Below, in pieces: positions 19,701-28,617 of a stretch of 64,000 bases of DNA (position 1 is its first letter; the number at the start of each line of letters is the position of its first letter). The stretch comes from Fasciola hepatica (taxonomy: Eukaryota > Platyhelminthes > Trematoda > Plagiorchiida > Fasciolidae), in contig CANUEZ040000104.1 in assembly GCA_948099385.1 (NCBI GenBank), positions 1,393,501 through 1,457,500 of the forward strand. Direction: 5' to 3'. Below the pieces are notes generated by a model. That model ran no database searches. It saw only the letters and a program-made list of their open reading frames with translations, and was not told the DNA's origin. The position numbers and the translations under genes are program-made.

Positions 19701-21092
19701 CATCCGGCTCCCCCTTAAGGGACGAGTGTATAAGATCGTGGTTCGAAGTGTTTTACTTCCCGGTTACAAGACCTAGCCACTTAGTGCTGAGGATGCTAGG
19801 CCGCTGATGTCTCCGAAGTATTGCTGGCGTCCGACGGGGAATTATGAGATTCGTCGTCGTGTTTTCGTGATAGATAGTCGCCCTCTTACCGAAATAATCA
19901 CTGCACTGCTTGCGGTGGTTTGGACGTGTTCTGCAAATTCTTGTCCATCGTTTACCTTTCCGAACTCTTTTTGCACGTGCTGGGCAAGGCTGGAAGAAAC
20001 GTCGCACGTAGGGGCGTAAAGAAGGAAGTGTCTGCGCTGGCTTCGGTTAGTGCTTCCTACCTTCTTGGTTTGGACCCTAGGGATGTTGATTAGTGATATT
20101 GAGGAGCATGACCCGGAATAGAAATCTGGCGTGAATGCTGTACGGCCGTTTTGTTGCACTTCCGTGCCCCGTAAACAAACAGAACAAACAAAAACATCAG
20201 AAAATGTACGCTTAGAACAAAATAAACACTCAGGTTTCTTTAATTTATTATTCGTTCTCTTCCATGTCGTTGTGTCTCATCCTTTCCATTTTTGATGTTT
20301 CTGTAAGCGCTGTTGCGTTGGCATCGGGCTTGATTTCAAGCCAATGATAAGTATATGATAAGTTAGCGTTATAGTGCACGAAAAAACGTGAACGTCATGG
20401 AAGTACCCATGGTCAGTTAGATTAGTTAGGAGAAAAACCGTCAAAAGACAGATGCCGTAAGCCCTGAACGGCGACTGCACGAGGGTCTGGTTTACATAAA
20501 AAATATAAGCTCAAAATAAGCTGGAAGCTCTAGCCAGGTATAGAAAAGTGTACACATGCAGTATGGTAACTCGTGATGCACACGCTCGTCCGCACTTTTT
20601 CTTCATCGCTCTGTGGTGCCTCTGATAGTTTTGTCTCATTTTCCTTTTTTCCTTAAGACACTTTTACCTAAGTGGTTGACAACTTTACGATCTATTAACC
20701 AGTGACATTTGATTGGTGAAAAATGTGTATAACGCAGATGGCCGCTGAAAATTTCCATGAACCTGTTACTTTTCAATGCTCTGCTGTGGCACGATAAAAC
20801 TAAATTCCGTTATGCGGTCACAACGGTTTGTCATAATGGCTGATCCCATGAATTTGTGGATGGCAAATGCAAATCGCACGACTTATATCACACATTTAAT
20901 GCGTAATATTAATAGAAATTTTCTTTCCTTCGCCCTACTTCTTCGTCGCTGATTGTCGTCTACGTGATGCGTAATACCTGTAGCCTCTGGTGCGGTTGTT
21001 GCCTCATCCCATTCTGCATCACCTCGGCCAAAAACGTAAAACACACGTGTGTGAATTGTCGTCGGCAATTGGGTCGCTTTGCTCCTTTGTAG
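9053..21092 (+). CDS. LITAF-domain (SIMPLE-like) membrane protein gene, spliced; 5' end unresolved
   Basis: LITAF-domain proteins are small monotopic proteins of late endosomes and lysosomes that bind zinc and recruit ubiquitin ligases and ESCRT through short motifs. The exons called here are 9,173-9,382, 13,818-13,980 and 20,984-21,092 (160 codons including the stop), plus a tentative upstream exon at 9,053-9,123. The N-terminus is Pro/Tyr-rich, with PSAP (TSG101-type) and PPPY (WW-domain) motifs. The domain shows CPGC, then a hydrophobic segment from about SGCLVWLICG to IPFC, then HTCVNC and a short basic tail. Phases agree at every junction (1, then 2). Donors are GTGAGT and GTGGGT; acceptors are TTTTCAG and ACCTGTAG. 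The large introns (4,435 and 7,003 bp) hold retroelement relics. The start codon is not found. Family assignment is firm; paralogue identity is not. Confidence 0.88.
9173..9382 (+). CDS. LITAF gene, proline-rich N-terminal exon
   Basis: The acceptor is TTTACTGTTTATCAG (AG at 9,171-9,172) and the donor is GTGAGT at 9,383. The 70-residue exon is rich in Pro, Tyr, Ser and Gly. It carries a PPYSPQ start, QPSAPY (PSAP motif) near 9,206, PGGPPPYPS (PPxY motif) near 9,262 and an IGFVIPSAANQS run. These are the short linear motifs known in LITAF proteins for TSG101 and NEDD4/ITCH-type ligases. It leaves one base of a split Thr codon, completed by CG in the next exon. Confidence 0.82.
9780..10674 (+). 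mobile_element. RTE-C element lacking its RT region (internal deletion)
   Basis: The relic starts with the endonuclease motif SFNVRTL near 9,781. It continues through a degenerate LSETR-like run near 9,863, GFGIALSMGAERDLLNWIPV near 9,993 and HHALVRARFCLAL near 10,175. It then jumps at about 10,256 to the C-terminal tail and 3' UTR of the family (VLDTAGRNGAAVRLWL, then a GTGACACGAATGCTGTA block), ending at TTGCGTTGGCACCATGCTTG with CTCAAGCCAGTG. Linker and RT are missing. It lies in the 4.4-kb LITAF intron, sense to the gene. Confidence 0.75.
10675..10749. repeat. (TA)n microsatellite at the 3' tail of an RTE-C copy
   Basis: About 75 bases of TA repeats with one AAAT interruption near 10,695 follow directly on the RTE-C 3' end. 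The other RTE-C copy, at 20,365, also has an AT-rich ATAAGTATATGATAAG tail. This suggests that the microsatellite grew from the short tandem tail of the element. Confidence 0.95.
10751..12063 (+). mobile_element. RTE-B 3' half, degenerate
   Basis: The copy starts within the RT domain (a HTFRRPTTSVV run, then EVAFDSVGHTILW near 10,829, SLKGVPQKFISL near 10,873 and RWGCPL near 11,000). It passes ADDVVLLSEDPG near 11,135 and FAPSECNMMLQD near 11,220, and then the C-terminal tail (LRWL near 11,638). It ends with the family 3' UTR: GGTAGCAACC-AAACC-AAGCAC and GGTTAATGGTTGAAT at 12,006-12,050. Frameshifts are frequent. It begins immediately after the (TA)n tail of the RTE-C copy. The RT part is very similar to 27,480-27,950. 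Confidence 0.8.
12064..13817. other. Remainder of the first large LITAF intron
   Basis: No gene or clear element is seen. A tRNA-like A-box start (GGTGGTTCAGTGGTTTA) lies near 12,767 and might mark a decayed SINE. Short open frames at 13,341-13,616 overlap each other on both strands and look like chance. The 3' end is a standard acceptor (CTTTCAAATTTTCAG, AG at 13,816-13,817). Confidence 0.5.
13818..13980 (+). CDS. LITAF gene, exon with first zinc-binding half of the domain
   Basis: It enters in phase 1 (CG completes a Thr codon) and leaves two bases (GG) of a Gly codon before GTGGGT at 13,981. The protein shows a short polar lead (QPNRQPSVLHFGRDPV), then MVTCPGCGHYG with the first CxxC zinc knuckle, TKATPESG, and the start of the hydrophobic membrane-inserting segment (CLVWLICGLLCLFG). 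The order and spacing are those of LITAF domains. Confidence 0.9.
13981..17734. other. First half of the 7.0-kb LITAF intron
   Basis: No exon or intact element is seen. 14,565-14,790 is a dispersed repeat shared with 1,690-1,985. At 15,667-15,900 there is an imperfect inverted repeat: TTGGCCTGATG near 15,836 mirrors CATCAGGCCAA near 15,708. The 120-codon open frame at 14,817-15,179 starts at a non-ATG codon and has no recognisable features. Confidence 0.45.
17735..20365 (+). mobile_element. RTE-C element, near-complete but heavily decayed
   Basis: This relic runs collinear through an RTE-clade ORF2. In order: endonuclease VDIVVLTGDMNARVGRLSS near 17,768 and LGGPFGLDSC near 17,840; linker GNFRRLFSLIRVTG near 18,497; RT HRAPVTF (degenerate) near 18,767, then SNSANYRG near 18,937, GFRPS-GCIDQIYTL near 19,040, VFLDIRT near 19,135, VRQG near 19,311 and FAPSRR near 19,535. 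The tail RTLF-ARAG is near 19,960 and the 3' end GCGTTGGCATCGGGCTTG near 20,313. Stops and frameshifts occur throughout, and a 22-base G run sits in the RT region. It is sense to the LITAF gene, inside its 7.0-kb intron. Confidence 0.8.
18880..18901. repeat. Poly-G run of 22 bases
   Basis: An uninterrupted G run sits inside the RT region of the RTE-C relic, where relatives have ordinary coding sequence. Such runs are prone to sequencing and assembly length errors. Confidence 0.95.
20984..21092 (+). CDS. LITAF gene, last exon with second zinc-binding half and stop
   Basis: The acceptor is AATACCTGTAG (AG at 20,982-20,983). One base completes the Gly codon left by the previous exon, then the frame reads LWCGCCLIPFC, ITSAKNVKH, TCVNCRRQLGRFAPL and TAG at 21,090-21,092. 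The C-C-IPFC turn, the Asn/Asp-x-x-H and the C-x-N-C knuckle are hallmark LITAF positions. The usual CPNC is CVNC here, a conservative change that keeps both cysteines. The exon is only 35 codons and lies 7 kb downstream of the rest of the domain. Confidence 0.92.
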
Positions 21093-21839
21093 TAGGTTCG
21101 ATGACCCAAACGAGATCAATCCCATGGACTTGTGTTATATTTTTACAGTCTGTCTGTCTATCTATCTTTCTGCATACCCACCACCATTCATCCATCCGTC
21201 CGTTTGTTTGTCCGCTCATTTAACTGCTTGTCTGTTCTTTCTGCCTCACTCATGTTACCTATTTCGCTTGAACACAAACCGAGCTCACAGACGACATTCA
21301 CCACTCAATCCGGATCGTTGTTATGATCAGAACACGGTAACCATGCTTATTGACCCACCCCACTCTGTTTTTGTTTGCTCGCTCATCTTTCTCCACACTT
21401 GCTCATTCTTAGATATTTTTTAATGGGTAAATGAAATCACAGACAAAGACAGGTAAACGAGTTGCTACTTTTTTTTGCAGCTCTGCTTCACATCCACCAA
21501 ACATGAGTTTGCATTTTTCATCCATTCATTCGGTTGTAGTCGTTCTTCTTTGTGCTTGCGCTTGTTCCGGGCACACTGAATCTCGCACCGACCGGTTCTG
21601 CTTACAGTCCTCGTTTTCATTCTGCTCCTTGATTTTTTCGCCAAATGTTAGGATGTCGCTTTGTGTAATTGAGCCTGGTTGATTCACGTATAATATTTTG
21701 TCAGCTTTCACTGAAGGATGTCTGCACTGATTTTCCGTTGTCCATTCATATGGTGGTTTTCTGTTAATCAGTGGTAATGAAATGATGTTTGGTCGGGGGC
21801 ACACTTCGGAGACTCCAAGCTCAGTGCACCTCATGGTCT

Positions 21840-22110
21840 CAACTAGAGCGACATGGCTGAGGAACTATCCGAAATCCATGAAACCGTTGGAGATATTAAG
21901 TGATATGGCTAAGTGTCATGGCCAGTGGCGTAGTTACAATCGAACTCTCTTTGTCTTCATGATTTCCGCTTATGACCTTGATTTTTGGGGTCTTTTTCAC
22001 CTTATGGTTCTGTTCTTTTTGCCCTTGACTCGACCACACTGGAAGGTAGCAACCGAAACCGGAGCACAGAAATGCGAGGTCAATGGTTGAATAAACTGGA
22101 ACTGAATAGC
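21840..22110 (+). mobile_element. RTE-B 3' UTR fragment
   Basis: The last 270 bases or so of RTE-B: GATATTAAGTGATATGGCTAAG near 21,892, a CTCTTTGTCTTCATGATTTCCGCTT block, and the terminal GGTAGCAACCGAAACC with GTCAATGGTTGAATAA at 22,045-22,095. It matches 11,860-12,063 and 34,300-34,506. This is a short 5'-truncated insertion, usual for LINEs. Confidence 0.75.
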
Positions 22111-22161
22111 TGTGTGGTGGAAAAGGGCTTTAGGTCATTCGGATTTTCAGGTAACACTGCA

Positions 22162-22389
22162 ATGTTGCACTCGGCGTTTCTCTGGTTATTGTTACCGCTT
22201 GCCTATCCCATTTATGTAGATGCAGAATTTGCTTTTCATCCACCCATCTTTCCTCACATTTGTGTTAGCTCCGAATTAAAATCGCGTCATCCGATAAGGG
22301 GCAGCTATCGCTATGATGCAAATTGTGGTTGTTGTGCCCTAGTGATCAGGGAATCTGCTGTTCTAGCTAATATGTTTCGTTTATCTTAA
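22162..22389 (+). CDS. Short ORF with signal-peptide-like N-terminus (candidate)
   Basis: An ATG opens a 75-codon frame beginning MLHSAFLWLLLPLAYPIYVDA. It has a leucine-rich core and a small residue before a plausible cleavage site, and then a Pro/His segment (FAFHPPIFPHIC) and an NCGCC cluster. It could be a small secreted protein, a first exon, or chance sequence after the RTE-B 3' end. I recognise no family. Confidence 0.25.
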   Translation: MLHSAFLWLLLPLAYPIYVDAEFAFHPPIFPHICVSSELKSRHPIRGSYRYDANCGCCALVIRESAVLANMFRLS

Positions 22390-22399
22390 AGCTAGTTGA

Positions 22400-23039
22400 T
22401 TTTCTGGAATAAGCTCCAGGTCGTTGGAAACAGAAGCGCAGATCGCCATGCTTTGCTTCTCCGTCGGTGACAGTGAGCGTCCATAGGGATTAACTTTAGT
22501 TGAATTATTCTTCCCCAGTAGTCTCACCTTCCTGGTTACACTGAAAAGTTGCTGAGCGACGCCGCTTGTTACTTTGCGACTGGGAGATCAAAAATTTATT
22601 CGAGAATCACTGGGTACATACAAAATAATGCCAAACGAATAAATTACAATAACAATGGAAACCCTTCTGCACGAGCGGAATAGCGTTCACGCTGATTCTC
22701 ACCCATTGGGAAAGAAGTTACAACGAACGGACTTCAGTTCCATGCTCGCCAGGATCCATCAAAAAATACCACATGAACAACAAGGTTTAAATACCACAAT
22801 TATTTATCATTACGACATCAGAAAATTGACTTGTCAAATAGATGCTACAGCTCAACCTGTTATGAACAGAAAAGTGGACTAAATTTGATCAGTACTTCTC
22901 CGGAAACCTGAGTCGTGCGAACAAACGATGTTGCACTAATTGATCAAAGGTATACAGTATTCTTTCAAATAAACCTAGTCGTATTCAGGTTTCTGCTTTA
23001 CAATGTTTCTTTTTCACGCTGGCAGCAGGTCAAGGAAGA
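22400..23039. other. Non-coding stretch before the nested retroelement block
   Basis: Two short open frames (22,655-22,882 and the first part of the frame that starts at 22,915) show no recognisable features. Recognisable RTE-B linker sequence begins near 23,040. Confidence 0.4.
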
Positions 23040-23553
23040 CTTGAATGCCACTAGTTCTTATAGGCCCCACAAACGACGAATATCTTCGACATCAGTTGCT
23101 CTTTTGGATGCTCACAGATCCGTCCCTTTAGGTGCCACATTCAGTGAAGTGCGTAAATACGTGAGACGCCAACTGACTAGGAGCCTCAAACGTGGCCGTG
23201 AGCGACGAGACTGCACCTTGACGTGGTGTGATGGCTTGCGCGCCTCTATGACCCAAAGAGCTATACAGGATGGCTTCCTTAAGCCGGAGATGCAATCATA
23301 CCTGACAGGTCAATGGGAAGAGGTCAGACGAAGTCCAGTCTCCTGGTCCTCCAGGTTGGGGGTTGATTTGAGCTGGCAACTCAGTCGGAAAAACCAGTGG
23401 AAGAATAATTGATCCAAGCAAATGGGCTTCCACTAAGCCATCCCGCTGCCTTGTGGATAGGTTCTTGTCAGAACTAAAGGCTTTGGATGAGGACCCTAAT
23501 CGTTCTCCTGCTTTGTGGCTGGACACCCTAGCAGTACCCGTCCAACATCTCCC

Positions 23554-26500
23554 ATGAACTGCACGACTACAAAGAATTCCATACTGCATCGGTCGTCGCG
23601 CAGGCTAATCAGGACCGCGCTGCCCATTGCATCGAGCGGGGTGGGTAGTGATAAGTGTGCTACTGCTCAGAGTTCCCTCTCTGTTATTCAACCTTTGTCT
23701 TCTGTCCCTAACCATCCCTCTTTGCCCCATCTATCCACCCATAATGCTCCCATTGATAACACGGTCGATACTCGCAACGATTCACTGTCAAATAGTGTGG
23801 GGAATAATCCTCTGACTGGTAACTCACATTTTCTCAAGCCCCGTCAGCCTCTGAATCTCGGCTCCTTCAACGTGCGTACACTGATGCAGGTCGGTCAGCA
23901 GGCGTGCCTAGCCTTCACAATGAACTCTCTGAAGATTGATGTTTGCTGCTTAAGCGAAACGCGTATCCAGGATTCGAGCAATGTAATTCAGCTAACTGCT
24001 CCAGGTATCTCATCGAGGTATATGCTGCGCACCTCAGGAGACGAAGCAGCTAGAGCTGTGGGTCAACGTGGTGTAGGAATTGTCTTGACTGACAAGGCTG
24101 AGGCTGCCCTATTAGACTGGATTCCTGTTAACAGTCGTTTATGTGCTGTGAGACTCCAAGGGTCAGTCGGCGTTCGAAAGGATAGTTGTGTTAAACGCAG
24201 TTTGTTCGTGATCTCGGCGTACGCCCCAACGGACTGCAGCTCAGACTTGCAGAAAGATGAGTTCTATGATGCCCTCGCCACTCTCGTTCGCAGCAGTAAA
24301 GGTTCCGACATTGTAGTGCTAGCTGGTGACTTCAATGCACAAGTTGGCAAACTCAGTGTGTCAGAAGCCTGTTTAGGTGGGCGTTGTGCTTTACCCGCTG
24401 AGCGCACAGATAACGGGGATAGGCTTCTCCAATTTTGTGCAGACAATCGATTGTTCTTGTCTAGCACAAATTTCCGACACAGCTCGCGTCGCACAGCGAC
24501 ATGGCGCTCTAACTCTACAGGTACTCTGAGCCAGATTGACCATATCGCCGTAAGCTACCGGGGGCGCAGTTCTGTTCAGAACTGCAGATCATACTGGTCC
24601 ACGTACGTAGAGTCGGACCATGAATTAGTTTTAATGGGATTATCTCTCCAGCTCCATGGCCATCGTCGCAAACCGCAAACCCGATTAGCCGTGCAACGTT
24701 TGTGTGATCCAGACGTTTGCACCCGTTATGAGCAGAAGTTAGCACATGAGCTAGGATCCACGGAGAACAGTAATGTAGATGAGCATTGGTCTCATATCAA
24801 ACAGGCGATGCACGTTGCAGCAGGTTTTGCCTGTGGTCCTGGATCCGTTGTCCATCAAAGACACTGGATCTCGCAAGAGTCGCTGAGTATAATGGAGCAA
24901 AAGCGTCAGCTCTCAAACTTTAAGGAGATGAATAAGATGCGGAGAAAGCTGCAAAGACAAGTTACGCGAAGCCTTAAGAAGGATCGCGAAAATTGGTGGG
25001 TCAATGTAGCCGAAGAAATGGAAGTGGCAGCTGCTTCAGGTAACAGTCAAAGACTGTTCAAACTTATTCGTGACACCAGTGGACGGCGAACTCAGGTCAG
25101 TGAAGCGATTTGCAATAGGAATGGAGAACCCATCCATAACAAACAGCAAAGGCTTGACCGATGGGCCGAGTACTTCAAGGAACAGTTTAGCTGGCCGCAC
25201 GCTAGTGTAGTTGCTCCTGTGTCAACAACTGTGACTTCTTGGGTGGTATCATTTGAGCCCCCATCAGAAGTAGAAGTAGAGTCATGTATTCGATCACTAA
25301 GGCGGGGGAAAGCGGCAGGTTCAGACGAACTTCCTCCAGTTCATTTCAAACTGGGTGGTGAGGCGTTGATAAAATCACTTACTGCCTTGCTCCGTGACAT
25401 TTGGAACGAGAAGCGTATTCCGTTAATATGGAGCGAGTCATTGATTGTTCCCATCTTCAAGAAGGGAATGCGCAATGACTGCAGTAATCATAGTGGGATT
25501 AGCTTAATTCCGATAGTCACCAAAGTATTAGCTTCGATTTTGCTGCACCGTCTTACACCGGCTCGCGAGAGGAATGTCCGCGAACAGCAGGCTGGATTCC
25601 GCCCAGGTCGAGGATGCATCGACCAGATTTTTACTCTTCGCCGACTTCTTGAAACGCGTCACACGCACCGCCGACCAACAATAATGCTTTTCTTAGACCT
25701 GAAAGGCGCCTTCGATTCAGTTGATCGAACATCGCTTTTCAGTACTCTTCATCGAAAAGGTATGCCCCAGAAGTTCGTGAACCTACTGAGATCATTGTAT
25801 TCTCATACTTCTGGCCGCGTTAGAGTTTACGGCGAACTATCCGGTCGGTTCGAAACGACCAGTGGTGTTCGGCAGGGATGCCCTTTGTCTCCATTCCTGT
25901 TCAACTTCGTCATGGACGAAATAATGGAGAGTGGGCTGCAGAATCTTCAGGATGTAGGGGTCGAACTAGGAGATAGTGAAAAGCTATGTGACTTAGATTA
26001 CGCAGACGACGTTGTCTGCTTGTTCGAATCCACGGAACATGCTCAGCGTGCACTAGATAATCTCGCAAGGGCTGTAGCCCCATTCGGCATGCGCTTTGCA
26101 CCTTCAAAGTATTAGGTGATGTTACAAGACTGGACGTCAACAATTCCGAGCTTGATGCTCGATGAGGAGGTGCTGTCAGTTGTCGACCACTTCACCTACC
26201 TCGGTAGCTGCGTGACGACGGATGGGAGCACAGTAGTAGAGGTGAGTACGCGGATATCCAAAGCTCGAGCGGCGTACGCTGGACTGAAGCACTTGTGGCG
26301 CCGATCCGATATTTCACTGAAGTTGAAAGGTCGTGTATACTGTGCCACTGTGCGTTCAGTTTTGTTGTACGGTTGCGAAACTTGGAGTCTGCGTGCTGAA
26401 GATATTCGTCGTCTTGAGGTTTTCGACCATCGATGTTTACGTAGTATCGCCAGGATTGGGTGGAATAGCCGAGTAAGCAACGATGAGTCAGAAAGCGAGT

Positions 26501-26840
26501 ATTGGGTACTAATTCAGAGAACGTTTTGTCACAGCGTATCCAACTTAGTAGACTTCGTTGGTTGGGACACGTGTTACGTATGGCAAACACACGTCTACCG
26601 TACCGTGTCCTATTCTCCGTTCCTCCTAGGGAGTGGAAGAGACCACGTGGAGGTCAACAGATGACGTGGCAACGAGGAATGAGAAAATAAACAGCAGACT
26701 TAGGAAAAGTAGGTGCTTCACGTCTTCGTGGTTGGTGTCCAAAAGATCCGTGTACCCGTTGGCTGGAGACACTGAAGGATATGGCTGCGAACCGCGAACA
26801 GTGGCGATCGTGTTGTCACTTTCTATCGAATCAGAATGTT
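23554..26840 (+). pseudogene. RTE-A ORF2: endonuclease-reverse transcriptase, three lesions
   Basis: The encoded protein nicks the target and reverse-transcribes its own RNA. The endonuclease motifs are all present: FNVRTL near 23,869, CCLSETRIQD near 23,943, ISAYAPTD near 24,211, LAGDFNAQVG near 24,321, SQIDHIAVSYR near 24,531 and ESDHELVLMG near 24,612. The linker carries DRENWW near 24,990. RT motifs are GKAAGSDELPPVHFKLG near 25,307, FLDLKGAFDSVDR near 25,693, VRQGCPLSPFLFN near 25,870 and DYADDVVCLF near 25,996. The C-terminus has LRWLGHVLRM near 26,552. Lesions: TAG at 26,113-26,115, a one-base deletion near 26,486, and TAA near 26,688, where the other copy reads Cys. Only three breaks in about 1,090 codons make this the youngest-looking long element here. 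Confidence 0.9.
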
Positions 26841-27028
26841 TGATCGGTGTACGTTTGTACAGTTAGACTGTGTATCCCGTGTGTTGGCTACTAGGGCATT
26901 CTTTTCTTTTCCCACCCATGTAGGTCCACTCCCTCTCCATCTTGTATATTCATACTTTTTAATTCAACGTGCAACATGGTGAGAAAGGCAGTGGTCAGTG
27001 GGGCTTGCCCTACTGTTTAACGCTGTAC

Positions 27029-27053
27029 GATGATGATGATGATGATGATGATG
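27029..27053 (+). repeat. (GAT)n 3' tail of RTE-A copy 1
   Basis: Eight GAT units follow the 3' UTR end CGCTGTAC. The inverted copy at 28,621-28,639 ends in the same tail read on the other strand. Short tandem tails instead of poly-A are characteristic of the RTE clade. Confidence 0.9.
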
Positions 27054-28617
27054 CAGTAGTGCGCTGCGAAATGTAGGGAAATGGAGAAGGTTGTGTGTAT
27101 TGGCAATACTCTCAACCTTTGCCGTTTTATTAGAGGTGAAGCTTTGGTTTCACAGTTAACAAAACTCCTCCGGGCCATCTGGGATAGTGAACAAATTCGC
27201 AGGGGACGGTGTGAATCGGTGGTTGTGTTGATTTACAAGAAAGATGATAAATCCTCTTGTGAAAACCACAGAGGAATTATCTGGGTAAGTATTGGATCTA
27301 ATGTGCTCGCCGAGTTTATTCTCCACTGATTATTTAGCGCCCATAAAAGATGTACGAGTGAGGATCAAACTGGTTTTAGACCCGGTTGGGGTTGTATCGA
27401 TCACATCTTTACCATTCGACAAATCTTACAGCACAGACACGCCGTCCATGGGCCCACAACATCTGTCTTTTTGATTTGAAAGTGGCGTTGACTGCGCAGT
27501 TCTCTGGCGCTGCCCCCTATTTAATGGTATGCCAGGTTAATTTCTCTTTCCCAATGCTTGTATTTAAGCAGCTGGAGCCGAGTTCGTGCTTGCGGCGATC
27601 TTCACCCGAGTTCACCGCAGAATGGAGTGTTTGTTAGGGTTGCTCTTTGCACTTCAACTTTTTCAAAATTCATTCTTGAGATAGCCTTACCCTCGTGTGT
27701 GAATAGTTGCATCGATGTTTGCTCATGGAGTAAACTGTCTGTCTGACTTGAATAGGCGGACGATGTTGTTCTTCTGAGTGAAGATCCGGGTATTTGCAAG
27801 TTTTTCTAAATTGCCTAGACAACAACGTAGCAATGTTTGGGTTGCATTTTGCACCTTCAGAGTGTAACATGATGCTACAGGACTGTGTTTGTGTTACACC
27901 AAATCTCATTTTGGCAGAGGAGACTAGTTGAAGTAGGTAAGTTTTCATGCCTGGTCATTTGTCTTTTAGAAAGTGGCCAGATATCCGATGAGGTTCCGTC
28001 GAGTATTCAAAAGGCGCGTTCTGCCATTGTTAGTCCGGGATATTTGTGGAGCTGGTGATAAAATCGATTATCGGTCAAGGGCCGTCCTGTTCTTCTGTAT
28101 GCCTCAAACATGGCTGGTAGTGGTAGAAGATAGGCGAAGACTGTCATTATTCGAGCATCGTTGTGTCCGTAGCGTTGCTCGAGTGTGATGGGCATGTCGT
28201 ATCAGCAATGCTGAGGTTAGACGTCAAGTGTTGGAAACCAGAGTTCAGTTTCTGGATCAAGTACTGAATCCGTGGGCTAAGGTGGCTGAGGGATGTGTTA
28301 CGCATGCCCACCTACAAACTCTCTCGGCGTACGCTGTTCTCCGAGACAGGCAGTGTAGGTATGTCAAGATGGTCAGTTCAGGACATGGCAGAAATGTATG
28401 AAAACCTTGACTAGGGAACTTGGCAAGTGGGACGTGTCAGACTTCCGTTTTGGGGTTCACGCGACCCGCCTATCAGATGGCTGGAGAGAATAAGTGATGT
28501 GGCTAAGTAGAGTGGTTGCATCCGATCTCTTTCTTTGTATTTGTGAATCCTGTTTCTCATCTCCCTTTCATCTCTTCTTCACTTCATAATTCTATTCATT
28601 CTGCCCTTGACTTGATG
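27054..28617 (+). pseudogene. RTE-B middle and 3' part (host of both RTE-A insertions)
   Basis: The linker tail (KCREMEKVVCIGNTLNL near 27,072) is followed, after an apparent internal deletion, by RT sequence: LTKLLRAIWDSEQIRRGRCE near 27,154, VVVLIYKKDDKS near 27,223, FRPGWGCIDHIFTIRQ near 27,376, ADDVVLLSEDPG near 27,760, FAPSECNMMLQD near 27,850 and the RTE tail. Many frameshifts are present. The part 27,670-27,948 is nearly identical to 11,042-11,320. The RTE-B 3' UTR is interrupted at TGATG (28,613-28,617) by the second RTE-A copy. Confidence 0.8.

Larger units (their letters stand above)
23224..27053 (+). mobile_element. RTE-A (SR2-like) non-LTR retrotransposon, near full length
   Basis: The 5' end is set at TGGTGTGATGGCTTGCG (23,224), where homology with the fragment at 4,878 begins. 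The 3' end is a (GAT)n tail at 27,029-27,053. At about 3.83 kb it has the size reported for SR2/RTE-type elements. It contains a 5' UTR of about 330 bases, one long ORF (ATG at 23,554) and a short 3' UTR. It sits within the linker of an older RTE-B copy. I found no clear target-site duplication at its ends. Confidence 0.85.

Noticed and set aside
20883..21219. Antisense open frames over the same exon
   Set aside because: They are shadows of the LITAF exon and its 3' flank with no features of their own.
20990..21223. 77-codon + strand open frame over the LITAF last exon
   Set aside because: It is in a different frame from the conserved LITAF residues; the real coding frame is shifted and ends at 21,092.
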